64,000 nt of DNA from Acidobacteriaceae bacterium (GTDB lineage: Bacteria > Acidobacteriota > Terriglobia > Bryobacterales > Bryobacteraceae), in contig JAFATG010000027.1 of the NCBI GenBank assembly GCA_019244055.1, forward strand, positions 1-64,000, given 5' to 3'. The notes below the pieces were generated by a model. The model saw nothing but the letters and a program-made list of their open reading frames with translations, was not told where the DNA came from and did no database searches. The position numbers and the translations under genes were made by a program. Below are positions 48,990 to 58,313 of this stretch, one piece after another. Each line of letters starts with the position of its first letter. The stretch's first letter is position 1.

Positions 48990-50087
48990 TTAAGCCGTGG
49001 CGGAACGGTATCGATCCGGCCGTGCTCCCTCTTCCTCTTCAATATGCGAAAACCGCTGCGAGCGGTGCAGGAAGTAGTAAACGCAAAGCAGAGTCAGCAT
49101 GAAACCGGCGAGCACCACCATAATCAGCGCAAAGCGTATGAGCCCGAGTACGGGCGCCGCCGCCAGCCGCTCATCCTGGCTGACCATGACGATCCAGCCC
49201 AGGTTCGGGAAGCGCTGCTTGAGGGTCGTCGCGGCAAACCCGATGATCCAGGGTCCGTTTGGTAGACCTGCTCTCACCCAGCCTGATTGACCAGAGTGCA
49301 GACCGAGTAGCGCGTCATGAACGGCATCGAACCCGCGTGACTTCACATTGGAAAACACATCCACATTTCGAGAACTGATCACCGTTCCGTCGTCATTCAC
49401 CAGCTCCAGAGTGGCACCGTTCCCTACTTGGGTCTCGCGAAAACGGGTCAGCACGTCGGAAATGCTGACTGCGGCACTGACCACGCCTACGGTCGCGCCC
49501 GAATTGGGGTCTCTCACTGGTTCGTTTACGTTTACGTAATACGATTTCGTGAACTCGTCGTCAATGACGTTACTGATTTGCGTCGCCCCTTGTCCGTTGT
49601 TGTAAGCGGCTTGCCAGGCGGCATCCTGCGAGTACGAGGGTTTGACCCCTGGTTGTGATGCCGCCACTACCTGGCCGTTTGTATTCGTCACCACGATCGA
49701 TAGGTATTGCGGTTCGGAAGCGCGCCTCTGTTTGAGAAACTGCGAAGCGTTGCTATTGAGCACGCCGGACGGAAGCCCCGCAGTTTCCGAATTTTCAGCG
49801 TTATGCCCGGAGGAAGTCCCGCCTCCTGTAACCGCATGCAGAACCGTCGGGTCGCTCGCGATCGTAGTCACATCATTCAGCCGCTCTCGTATCGATTGCG
49901 AGACCTGCTGGCTATAAAGTTGCGCGATCGTCTTGAAATCTGCTCCTACCGCCCGGTCGAGCGCGCGATAACTTGTCTCAGCAAAGATCAGGCCCAGGAT
50001 GCTCAAGGGCACGATTACGAGAATCAGCGCGAGCAGAAGCCTTTCTATAGAGACTCGAACTTCTAATCCCTCTCTGGACATGGCCAA
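48990..50087 (-). CDS. Membrane-anchored double-Cache-type sensor domain protein without visible output domain
   Basis: N-terminal TM, extracytoplasmic Cache-like region (LSIVVTNTNGQVVAAS...KSYYVNVNEPVRDPNSGATVGVVSAAVSISDVL), C-terminal TM then a ~25-aa tail. Confidence 0.75.
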   Translation of the reverse strand: MAMSREGLEVRVSIERLLLALILVIVPLSILGLIFAETSYRALDRAVGADFKTIAQLYSQQVSQSIRERLNDVTTIASDPTVLHAVTGGGTSSGHNAENSETAGLPSGVLNSNASQFLKQRRASEPQYLSIVVTNTNGQVVAASQPGVKPSYSQDAAWQAAYNNGQGATQISNVIDDEFTKSYYVNVNEPVRDPNSGATVGVVSAAVSISDVLTRFRETQVGNGATLELVNDDGTVISSRNVDVFSNVKSRGFDAVHDALLGLHSGQSGWVRAGLPNGPWIIGFAATTLKQRFPNLGWIVMVSQDERLAAAPVLGLIRFALIMVVLAGFMLTLLCVYYFLHRSQRFSHIEEEEGARPDRYRSATA

Positions 50088-50251
50088 CTCCTTCCCCGTC
50101 TAGACTCGTTGCGAACTGGGATCGCCTCATAGCGGAATGCGCCACGGCCAGGGTTGCGGCTCGGCGTTCTGCCGTCGAGCTGGCCACGGCCGCTTCCCGA
50201 TTAAAGCTTACTCCAAAAAATAGACGCCCGATCTAAAATTTGGCTCACGAA

Positions 50252-51358
50252 TTATTGGCCTGTGTCCGGCGTCGGCTCCACGAGGAGCTCTACATTTACC
50301 GAGTAAATCGCTGGTTTTCCGTCCCGGTCGCTATCAAAGTACACCCGCTTGCTATCGGGTGAAAACACGGGCGAGGCGAAGCCCGCATCTTTGGACCGGT
50401 GCTCGCATAGGGTAAACTCGCGGCGCACGGAGCGCAGCAGCAGAATGATATTGCGCTGTGCTCTGCTCCGGCTCGCGCCTACAAAAACGGAATCGTCCGC
50501 ATTTGGTGAGAACACGGCAAACTGGCTCGTGGGAGCGATACACCTCGCAGTGGCCGTCTCTAACGTAGCTTCCCATATCTCGGATATGACAATGTCCCCC
50601 TTCGCTATCTCTCGCAAGAACAGAATCGAGCGTCCGTCTGCCGACCACACAGCATCCGAGACACGTCCGCCCGCCAACTGTGTAAGCACCGGCCTCGGGG
50701 TTTTCAGCGGCGCATACCAATACTCGCGGTTCTCGTAGTCGCGGCTCTCGCTTGCGCCGCGAGCGAATATGCATCCTTTTCCGCCCGGCTGGATGAGGCA
50801 TTCCCCCGAAACGTTTTCCGCAATCAGTTGAACGGCATCGCCGTTTAGATACTCCAACGTCCCCTCGCGCAAGACCAGAAACTCCGTTGCCGAAGCGCCC
50901 ATGCTGAATGCACTGATTTTTGACGTGACTGGCGGTTCTTCCTTCTTGCCGACCAAGCTCACTCGCCGCAGTGAGCCGCCGTCCAGGAAATAGAGCAGCT
51001 TCTCCGCGCGGTCCAAGCACAGCGAACGTGGGTCGAGCGCTTGCGGGCTTGCAAGCTGAGTGAGAACGCCAGTCCTCAGATTTACTCGGAATGGAGCAAA
51101 GCGGCCGGTTCGGTTCGATGAAAACACCAGAAACCGGTCCTTCACCGAGACGAAGCGGTTCGTTGCCGCTGGAAGCACACTCGCGCTTACCGGATTTGTG
51201 AGCCGCACAACCGGCGTCTCGGTTACTGGATCAGCAAACCGTACAAATTCCCCTACCGAGGGAAGCTGTCTCGTTCTTTGAACTGGTTTGGAAGCGGCGG
51301 CGGCGAGGCCGCCTGGCAACATCGCCAGCATCGCACGCCGCGTGATGCCCTGCCTCAC
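50252..51358 (-). CDS. Beta-propeller (PD40/oligogalacturonate-lyase-like) protein, putative Tat substrate
   Basis: MRQGITRRAMLAMLPGGLAAAAS signal; repeated blades FSPDSKRVYFDSDRDGKPAIY. Confidence 0.65.
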   Translation of the reverse strand: MRQGITRRAMLAMLPGGLAAAASKPVQRTRQLPSVGEFVRFADPVTETPVVRLTNPVSASVLPAATNRFVSVKDRFLVFSSNRTGRFAPFRVNLRTGVLTQLASPQALDPRSLCLDRAEKLLYFLDGGSLRRVSLVGKKEEPPVTSKISAFSMGASATEFLVLREGTLEYLNGDAVQLIAENVSGECLIQPGGKGCIFARGASESRDYENREYWYAPLKTPRPVLTQLAGGRVSDAVWSADGRSILFLREIAKGDIVISEIWEATLETATARCIAPTSQFAVFSPNADDSVFVGASRSRAQRNIILLLRSVRREFTLCEHRSKDAGFASPVFSPDSKRVYFDSDRDGKPAIYSVNVELLVEPTPDTGQ

Positions 51359-51395
51359 TAATGAGAAAGACGCGAACCGAAATTCGACTGTTGCA

Positions 51396-52286
51396 TCACA
51401 GCCCGAAATCGTTATGAGCGGGCTTGTTCTTTGCCAGAACCTGTGGCTTTGACATAAATTTGTACGGATTCACTGGTGTCCCGCCCATCCGCACTTCGTA
51501 GTGAACGTGCGGGCCGGTAGCTCGGCCCGTCCCTCCGGAAAGCCCGAGTATCTGTCCGCGCCGCAAATCCTCACCGGGGACAACCAGCAATTGCGACAGG
51601 TGGGCGTAATACGTCTCGAGTCCACCCCCATGATCCACCACGACCAGCTTCCCGTAACTCCCGCTCCAACCGGCGTTCTCAACAACCCCGTCTGCTGTCA
51701 CGTGAACAGGAGTGCCTCTCGGCGCTTGCAAATCGACGCCGGTGTGGAAGGCTCCTTCGCCGGAAAACGGATCCCAACGTCCTCCAAACGAACTACTTAG
51801 GGCGCCGATAACGGGCCAGAGGCTGGGCTGGGAGTACGTCCGCCACGCAGCATGTACGTAGTGGTGCCCCTCGATATTGGAATATGTCGCCGCTTTAAGG
51901 AAGTTGTATTCCTCAATCGATTCCTTCACATTAAGCGAATCCCAGTCCACCAGCTTGTGGTCCAGTTCCGGTGGGCTGATTCCGTAGGCCGCCGAAACCT
52001 CGCTGGCCAGCGTCTCGAGTGACGCCATCTGCTGGCTGTGCTGCAAGGACTGGCGCTGCAATTCCTGGTAACGCGTCCGCAAACGTTCAAAGTTCGCACT
52101 CAGCTCGTTGTAATGGTGCGCCTTCCAGCTCATGCTGACATAGCTGGAGAACAAGAAAACCAGCACAAATGCCAGAAGAAGGAAAGAACCGAAAATATAA
52201 AGCAGTGATCTGTAACTTAGCTGAATCCGCTTGACTCGCCCGTGAACAGAATGGGCGAACTCTAAAACGAAATACCCTTGACTCAT
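51396..52286 (-). CDS. M23-family peptidase (LytM domain) with N-terminal TM and coiled coil
   Basis: GGRWDPFSGEGAFHTGVDLQAPRGTPVHVTADGVV, HGGGLETYYAHLS, TGPHVHYEVRMGG. Confidence 0.95.
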   Translation of the reverse strand: MSQGYFVLEFAHSVHGRVKRIQLSYRSLLYIFGSFLLLAFVLVFLFSSYVSMSWKAHHYNELSANFERLRTRYQELQRQSLQHSQQMASLETLASEVSAAYGISPPELDHKLVDWDSLNVKESIEEYNFLKAATYSNIEGHHYVHAAWRTYSQPSLWPVIGALSSSFGGRWDPFSGEGAFHTGVDLQAPRGTPVHVTADGVVENAGWSGSYGKLVVVDHGGGLETYYAHLSQLLVVPGEDLRRGQILGLSGGTGRATGPHVHYEVRMGGTPVNPYKFMSKPQVLAKNKPAHNDFGL

Positions 52287-52490
52287 TCAGCTCCTTTTAG
52301 GGCGCTGTTGGATGTGCCCCCCCTGACACAATCCATCCCTACCCAGGATCGGTCGTATTAACGAAATTTCAGGCTACCCCGACCAATAATAGCTGTCAAT
52401 CCTATTAATAGTACTTAGGTTCCATATTAACTCTCAGAGCCGGTCACTTGGCCCCGGCGTTCTAAACACGGCACTGGCGATAATCAGACG

Positions 52491-53252
52491 ATGCCCTTTG
52501 ACCGCGAGGTGGAACTGGCGAAGCTTCTGGCTCAGGAAGCGGGCGCCTTGGCGCTGGATTATCAGCGCCGCGGGATTACACCCGAGCTCAAATCCGACGA
52601 GTCTCCCGTTACAGCAGCCGACCGCGCCTGCGAGAAGCTAATATTCGAGGGCATTTCGCGCGAGTTCCCCGAAGACGGTGTTCTTGGCGAAGAAGGAGCC
52701 AACCGCGAAGCCCGCAACCGGCGCCGCTGGATCATCGACCCCATCGACGGCACCAAAGATTTCATCCGCGGCATCCCCCTTTGGGCTGTTCTGATCGGCT
52801 TTGAGGAGGATGGCGAAATCCTCGCCGGCGCGGCCCATGTGCCTCGGCAAAATCTGCTGGTGTGGGCGGGCAAAGGCCAGGGTGCGTGGGCCAACGGCAC
52901 GCAGATCCGCGTGTCCGACCGCTCCGACCTCAAGGAGGCCGTGCTCGCTTTCAACGGCTTCAATAAGGCCGGAGTCCGTGCGTTTTCCGACCGCCTGATG
53001 TCATGGATAAGCCGCTTCTGGGCGGTTCGCAGCCTGGGCGGATCCGTGGATGCCCTGCTGCTCGCGCAGGGCCAGGCGGACGTTTGGATCGAACCGAATG
53101 CCTCGGCCTGGGATCTCGCGCCGCTGAAGATCATTATCGAAGAAGCCGGCGGCTTATTCCGAAGTTTTCAGGGGGAAGATACCATCTACGGCCACAACGC
53201 CTACGGCTGTGTTCCAGGCCTGGAACCGGTCGTCAAAGAGCTGCTCAACTGA
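52491..53252 (+). CDS. Inositol monophosphatase family protein (histidinol-phosphatase/CysQ-like)
   Basis: GEEGANREARNRRRWIIDPIDGTKDFIRGIPLW; WIEPNASAWDLAPLKIIIEEAGG. Confidence 0.93.
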   Translation: MPFDREVELAKLLAQEAGALALDYQRRGITPELKSDESPVTAADRACEKLIFEGISREFPEDGVLGEEGANREARNRRRWIIDPIDGTKDFIRGIPLWAVLIGFEEDGEILAGAAHVPRQNLLVWAGKGQGAWANGTQIRVSDRSDLKEAVLAFNGFNKAGVRAFSDRLMSWISRFWAVRSLGGSVDALLLAQGQADVWIEPNASAWDLAPLKIIIEEAGGLFRSFQGEDTIYGHNAYGCVPGLEPVVKELLN

Positions 53253-53295
53253 CTCGGGACATTTCATAAATTCCGACCTCCTATACTCTGGATTC

Positions 53296-53745
53296 GTGAA
53301 CCCGGACCTGTTTGTTCATTGGCTCTCCCGTTTCGTACATATTGGGTCGGTTGTTCTTTTCCTCGGGGGAATCGCGTATGCGAGGCAGGTATTGCTTCCC
53401 ACGTTGAATGCGCTCCCGGACGATTTCCGAAGGCAGACTGCGGCCTCAACCCATACGCGCTGGCGCGCCACACTATACGTGCTGCTTGCGTTAATCGTTC
53501 TTTCGGGCCTGTACAATTTCTTCGAAGGGCCGAAGCACGGCCGGACTTACCAGATCTGGTTCGGAATCAAGATACTATTTGTCGCTCATATTTTGGCCTC
53601 GGCGATCCTCTGGGCGGTTTCGGCATACGGCGATACCGAATTCGGCAGCAAGCGGAAGCATCGTTTACTCAGCATCACGATCTCCGGACTAATTGTCGTC
53701 GGCATCTCTGCGTATTTGCGAAGCCTGACGCTGCGCGGTCTGTGA
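53296..53745 (+). CDS. Four-TM membrane protein (CopD-like?), GTG start
   Basis: HWLSRFVHIGSVVLFLGGIAYARQVLLP..., four hydrophobic segments. Confidence 0.6.
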   Translation: MNPDLFVHWLSRFVHIGSVVLFLGGIAYARQVLLPTLNALPDDFRRQTAASTHTRWRATLYVLLALIVLSGLYNFFEGPKHGRTYQIWFGIKILFVAHILASAILWAVSAYGDTEFGSKRKHRLLSITISGLIVVGISAYLRSLTLRGL

Positions 53746-53770
53746 GCGGCATCTAAATATCGGAAGAGAA

Positions 53771-54706
53771 ATGACTGGGTATGAAGCGCTACGGCAATTC
53801 GCGGGCTGGATCGACTTGTCGTCTCGCGGGAAGATTCGCGTCACCGGTGAAGACCGGGCGCGGCTGCTCCACGCCATGTCGACCAACAACGTGAAAGATC
53901 TGGCGCCCGGCAACGGTGTTTACGCGTTTTTCCTGAACGACAAGGGCCGGATCCTCGCTGACGCGTACATCTACAACCTGGATGAAAGCTTTTTTCTCGA
54001 CACAGAGCCCGAAACTGGGCTAAAGCTTCGTGATCATCTTGACCGCTACATCATCGCCGATGATGCGTACCTGGAGGATGAAACGGATCGCTGGGCCTGT
54101 ATCGGTATCGAAGGACCCGAAAGCCTCACCACGGCAACCAATTTAGGTATCTCCGTTCCCGATGTTCCTTATGGGACGCGCTCTTGGGGCAGCGGCTTCG
54201 CCGCCCACGTCGCCAGCACCTTCAAGCAAGGCATCCGGGTATTTGTTCCTGCCGAGAACCGGGGCGATTTGTTAAATCGACTCGAGAGCGCCGGCGTTCT
54301 CCACGCGACTCCCGAAGAGGCCCGCATCGTGCGCATCGAGAATGCTCTGCCTCGCTATGGCGAAGAAATTACTGAGCGCTACCTCGTGCAGGAAACCCAG
54401 GCCATGCACGCGGTTCATTCGAATAAGGGCTGCTATCTGGGCCAGGAAATTGTCGAACGCGTGCGATCGCGCGGCCAGGTTCATCGTCTGCTTGCCCCGA
54501 TCCGGATCGAATCGGCAACGGCCCCGGAGCCGGGTGTCAAGCTGACTGCGAACGGCCAGCCTGCGGCTGAAATTGCTTCTGCGGTATTTTCACCAGCGCT
54601 CGGCGAAGTGATGGGAATGGCCTATGTTCGGGTTCAAGCGCTGCACGACAAACCGGAAATGATCGTCGCCCGCAGCGAACCGCCTGTTAAGGCATTCCTG
54701 CGCTAG
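53771..54706 (+). CDS. ygfZ: YgfZ/GcvT-domain protein
   Basis: NKGCYLGQEIVERVRSRGQVHR (K-G-C-Y-x-G-Q-E signature). Confidence 0.93.
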   Translation: MTGYEALRQFAGWIDLSSRGKIRVTGEDRARLLHAMSTNNVKDLAPGNGVYAFFLNDKGRILADAYIYNLDESFFLDTEPETGLKLRDHLDRYIIADDAYLEDETDRWACIGIEGPESLTTATNLGISVPDVPYGTRSWGSGFAAHVASTFKQGIRVFVPAENRGDLLNRLESAGVLHATPEEARIVRIENALPRYGEEITERYLVQETQAMHAVHSNKGCYLGQEIVERVRSRGQVHRLLAPIRIESATAPEPGVKLTANGQPAAEIASAVFSPALGEVMGMAYVRVQALHDKPEMIVARSEPPVKAFLR

Positions 54707-55866
54707 CCGTCGCCGAGAATCTTTCCGTACGGTTCAAGCCCTTCGAAGTTATCGCAGACGGCTTTGATTGCGGCCGTGATCGGAACCGCCAGAACCAGCC
54801 CGACTCCGCCCCACAGCAGGCCCCAGAACATCAGCGCAATGGTGACGATCAACGGGTTCAACCGCACCCTCCGCCCGATAATCTTTGCGTAAAGAACGTT
54901 CATCGTGATTAGGTCAAGGACCGCCGTCAGCAAGATGACCGTGATCACGACTTTGAATTTGTTCGGTATGGCCAGAGTCGCCAGGGCGGGCAGCACAAGA
55001 GAGAGCGGCAGACCAACATACGGCAGCAGAGCGAAGAACGCACTGATAGGACCGACCAGAATCCAATACGGCACGCCTAGAAGAAAGAAAGCGATCCCAA
55101 GAGCGCTGGCGAGGAACATCCACAGAAAGAAATTGCCGAGCATGTAAGCGCGCGTGGATTCGCCGATTCCCAACCAGCTCCTTCCGATTATGAACCGGTC
55201 CTCGCCGGAAAACAGCAGCAGAAACGACTTGCCGATGTGATCGCGCCAGCTCAGCATGAAGTAGACCAGGAAAGGAACGAAGGATGCCATCACCAACACA
55301 TGAAAGTAACCGGAAACGTAGGTGTAGAGTGCGGTGAGGACAGGCTTGGGACCGGTTACGACCCGAACCTGCTGAATCGCGGGCGGAGCGGGAGCTTCCG
55401 GCAACCCCGCCCGGCGCCTCCGCGCCTTCATTGCTTCCTGCGGCTTCTGCTCGATCTGCTGTTGCTGTTCACGCAAGTTCTTGGGTACCACCGTATCGAG
55501 CATCTTATTCTCCAGCTCATCGAGCTTGTCGTTCGCCTTCTGCACAATCTCGCTCACTCGCGAGCTGTAGGTGGGAATGTCTTCAGCCATGTTCGCGAGT
55601 TGCGTCCACGCGGCCGCCGCCAGCGCGTACAGGATCGCAAACGACACCGCGATGACAATCGCCGTAGCCACGCCTCGCGGCACGCGAAGCTTCATTACCA
55701 GGATCACGGCCGGATCGAGAATGAACGCGAATACAGCCGAGATGATGAGCGTGATGAAGAAATCGCGTCCGTAATAGAGCAGCGCCACCGTCGCTGCAAT
55801 GGCCAGGACGGATATTCCAAGACGAAGCGATCGCTGGTACGGCTGCGGAGGGCTGAGCAAAGCCAA
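54703..55866 (-). CDS. AI-2E family transporter (PerM/TqsA-like)
   Basis: Polytopic; GVPYWILVGPISAFFALLPYVGLPLSLVLPAL, MFWGLLWGGVGLVLAVPITAAIKAVCDN. Confidence 0.93.
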   Translation of the reverse strand: MALLSPPQPYQRSLRLGISVLAIAATVALLYYGRDFFITLIISAVFAFILDPAVILVMKLRVPRGVATAIVIAVSFAILYALAAAAWTQLANMAEDIPTYSSRVSEIVQKANDKLDELENKMLDTVVPKNLREQQQQIEQKPQEAMKARRRRAGLPEAPAPPAIQQVRVVTGPKPVLTALYTYVSGYFHVLVMASFVPFLVYFMLSWRDHIGKSFLLLFSGEDRFIIGRSWLGIGESTRAYMLGNFFLWMFLASALGIAFFLLGVPYWILVGPISAFFALLPYVGLPLSLVLPALATLAIPNKFKVVITVILLTAVLDLITMNVLYAKIIGRRVRLNPLIVTIALMFWGLLWGGVGLVLAVPITAAIKAVCDNFEGLEPYGKILGDG

Positions 55867-55948
55867 AGCGAAAAACTGCCCCGGTACTCGCTACTCTAAC
55901 ATGTAGACGACCCTCTATAATCCTGATTTGTCCAACCCGCCAGATCAA

Positions 55949-56404
55949 ATGCCCTTCGGCCGCGTGCTCGCTCTGGACGTCGGCAAGAAGCGAATCGGCC
56001 TTGCTATCAGCGATGAGCTAGGGTTCACGGCTCAAGGACTGGAAACTCTGCATCGCACTCGCGTTCGCGAGGATCTGGGGGCGCTACGGCAGCTTGCGAC
56101 GGATCGGTCGGTCGCCACGTTTCTCATCGGCCGTCCGCTTCACATGAGCGGTGATGAAAGCAGCCAGACCAAATATACACAGGAGTTCGCCGAACGGTTG
56201 TGCAACTACACCGGCATACCGGTTGTCTACTGGGACGAACGTCTGACGTCGGCGGAAGCCGAACGGCTGCTACGCGACTCAGGAGCTTCTTTCGCGGAAA
56301 AGAAAAACTCAGTCGATCGCCTCGCGGCTGTCCTGCTGCTCGAGAGCTATCTTGGTTACCTCCAGCACCAGAAGACTCCGCATCGGGAAGAATCGCTTGG
56401 CTAA
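55949..56404 (+). CDS. ruvX: Putative pre-16S rRNA nuclease RuvX/YqgF (ORF opens 55928)
   Basis: RVLALDVGKKRIGLAISDELG, VYWDERLTSAEAERLL. Confidence 0.94.
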   Translation: MPFGRVLALDVGKKRIGLAISDELGFTAQGLETLHRTRVREDLGALRQLATDRSVATFLIGRPLHMSGDESSQTKYTQEFAERLCNYTGIPVVYWDERLTSAEAERLLRDSGASFAEKKNSVDRLAAVLLLESYLGYLQHQKTPHREESLG

Positions 56405-56417
56405 AGGGGGCGGCTTT

Positions 56418-57425
56418 TTGAATCGGGCTTTTCTCGCGCTACTCTTCGCGTGCGTAGTTTGCGCTATCGTCGGCGGAGCGCTCGCGAATTATTGGTACCT
56501 CGGTCCTTATCGAGGCTTCGAGACGCAGACGTTTGTAGATGTCGATCGGGGCATGTCATCGCGCCAGATCGCACGCACGCTGGCGCACCAGGGGGTGGTT
56601 CGCTCTGAATGGGCGTTCCTTATCGTCCGGGCGGTCCACTTTCGGGCCCCGCTGCAGGCTGGTGAATACCGATTCGCGACGGCCCAGACTCCCTGGCAGG
56701 TGTTCGACGAGATCCGCCGCGGAGAAATCTTCTATGAGGAGGTAACGGTGCCCGAAGGAAGCAACGTATTCGATATCGCTGCGATCCTCGATCAGTTGGA
56801 CATGGTGAAAGGTCACGACTTCCTCAAGGCTGCCTCCGACCCGGAGACAATTCGGGATCTCGACCCGCTGGCTCCCGATCTCGAAGGTTACCTGTTCCCT
56901 TCCACCTACCGGATGACGCGCCGCACGACGGCCCGGGCTCTCTGCGTCACCATGACGAATGAGTTCCGGAAGAGCTGGAGTTCGATTAGCAACCCGATTA
57001 GCGGACCCGAACTGCACGAGCTTGTCACGCTCGCGTCTCTGGTAGAGAAAGAAAGCGCGATTCCGGCCGAGCGGCCCATGATCGCTTCAGTGTTTCTGAA
57101 TCGTCTGCGCTTGAAGATGCCATTGCAGTGCGACCCGACGACCGTATATGCAGCGCTGCTCGAGAACCGCTACCGTGGTGTCCTCCACAAATCCGATCTC
57201 TCGAGCGGTAACCCATATAACACCTACACGCATACAGGCCTCCCGCCCGGGCCGATCGCCAATCCTGGCCTTAGTGCATTGAAAGCGGCGCTGCATCCCA
57301 GCAGCGAGCAGTATCTGTACTTTGTCGCCAAGCCGGACGGTTCAGGCTCTCACCACTTTTCCCAAACGCTGGCCGAGCACGACAAAGCTGTAGAGGAGTA
57401 CCGGCAGGGAGGGGCGGCGCGGTAA
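56418..57425 (+). CDS. mltG: Endolytic transglycosylase MltG (ORF opens 56352; TTG start about 56418 after AAAGGGGG)
   Basis: LASLVEKESAIPAERPMIASVFLNRLRLKMPLQCDPTTVYA, YNTYTHTGLPPGPIANPGLSALKAALHP. Confidence 0.95.
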   Translation: MNRAFLALLFACVVCAIVGGALANYWYLGPYRGFETQTFVDVDRGMSSRQIARTLAHQGVVRSEWAFLIVRAVHFRAPLQAGEYRFATAQTPWQVFDEIRRGEIFYEEVTVPEGSNVFDIAAILDQLDMVKGHDFLKAASDPETIRDLDPLAPDLEGYLFPSTYRMTRRTTARALCVTMTNEFRKSWSSISNPISGPELHELVTLASLVEKESAIPAERPMIASVFLNRLRLKMPLQCDPTTVYAALLENRYRGVLHKSDLSSGNPYNTYTHTGLPPGPIANPGLSALKAALHPSSEQYLYFVAKPDGSGSHHFSQTLAEHDKAVEEYRQGGAAR

Positions 57426-57457
57426 TCCTCTTTATTTTTAAGACTTTACCCAATAGC

Positions 57458-57485
57458 TTGACAAGCTCCAGTATTCCGATAGAGA
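57458..57485 (+). promoter_or_regulatory. Candidate sigma70-type promoter upstream of PIG-L gene
   Basis: TTGACA - 16 nt - TAGAGA, ~40 nt before the 57525 start. Confidence 0.35.
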
Positions 57486-57524
57486 ATAGGACAATGTTCT
57501 CGAGCCGCTTAGAGGGGACCGATT

Positions 57525-58271
57525 GTGGCTAGCGCATTGAGACTTCCCACGTTCGAACCCCGACCGGTATCACCCGGTATTGGACAGACATTCGCAGGCG
57601 CCAGCACCAACCGCTCGCTGAACGTCATCTGCGTTGGGGCTCATCCCGACGATCCGGAAACAGGCTGCGGCGGCACTCTGGCAAAGTTCATCGCTGAAGG
57701 ACATAACGTCACCATCGTGTACCTGACCCGGGGGGAAGCGGGCCTGCGGACCGCCGGAAGCGAAACCGCCTCGCGATTGAGAACCGCGGAAGCGCTGCGG
57801 GCTTGCGAACTGCTCGGCGCCACCGCGGTATTCGCGAACCAGATCGACGGGCAAACCAGCACGGAGAGGGAACGCGTGCAGCAATTTACAGCGTTGCTCG
57901 AATCGCTCGATCCTGATATCGCTTTCACACACTGGCCTCTCGATACTCACCGGGACCACCGAAACACCGCTCAACTCACCTACGAGGCTTGGCAAGCATT
58001 AGGGGAATCGTTCGCACTCGTGTATTACGAGGTGATGACCGGCGTTCAAACTCATCACTTCGAACCGAACTGCTTTATCGATGTCTCATCGACATCACCG
58101 CAGAAGCGCTCTGCCGTCTACGCGCATGTTTGCCAGAACCCTGATCGCTTCTATCCGTACCACGAGGAGATGGAACGCGAACGGGGATCACAGGCGCATC
58201 TTCCGCGTGCCGAGGCGTTTGTCGTCGTTCGCGAAAGACTCCCCAAGCCGTTCCTTCCATTCGAAATGTAA
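57525..58271 (+). CDS. PIG-L/LmbE family deacetylase
   Basis: VICVGAHPDDPETGCGGTLAKF ... FTHWPLDTHRDHRNTAQL. Confidence 0.93.
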   Translation: MASALRLPTFEPRPVSPGIGQTFAGASTNRSLNVICVGAHPDDPETGCGGTLAKFIAEGHNVTIVYLTRGEAGLRTAGSETASRLRTAEALRACELLGATAVFANQIDGQTSTERERVQQFTALLESLDPDIAFTHWPLDTHRDHRNTAQLTYEAWQALGESFALVYYEVMTGVQTHHFEPNCFIDVSSTSPQKRSAVYAHVCQNPDRFYPYHEEMERERGSQAHLPRAEAFVVVRERLPKPFLPFEM

Positions 58272-58291
58272 AGTGGATCGAGCAGCCCTCA

Positions 58292-58307
58292 CGGCCAAAA
58301 TTGGCCG
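58292..58307. terminator. Symmetric hairpin cggccaa-aa-ttggccg between convergent genes (possible bidirectional terminator)
   Basis: Perfect 7-bp inverted repeat between stops at 58271 and 58314; no long T tract. Confidence 0.35.
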
Positions 58308-58313
58308 CGATAC

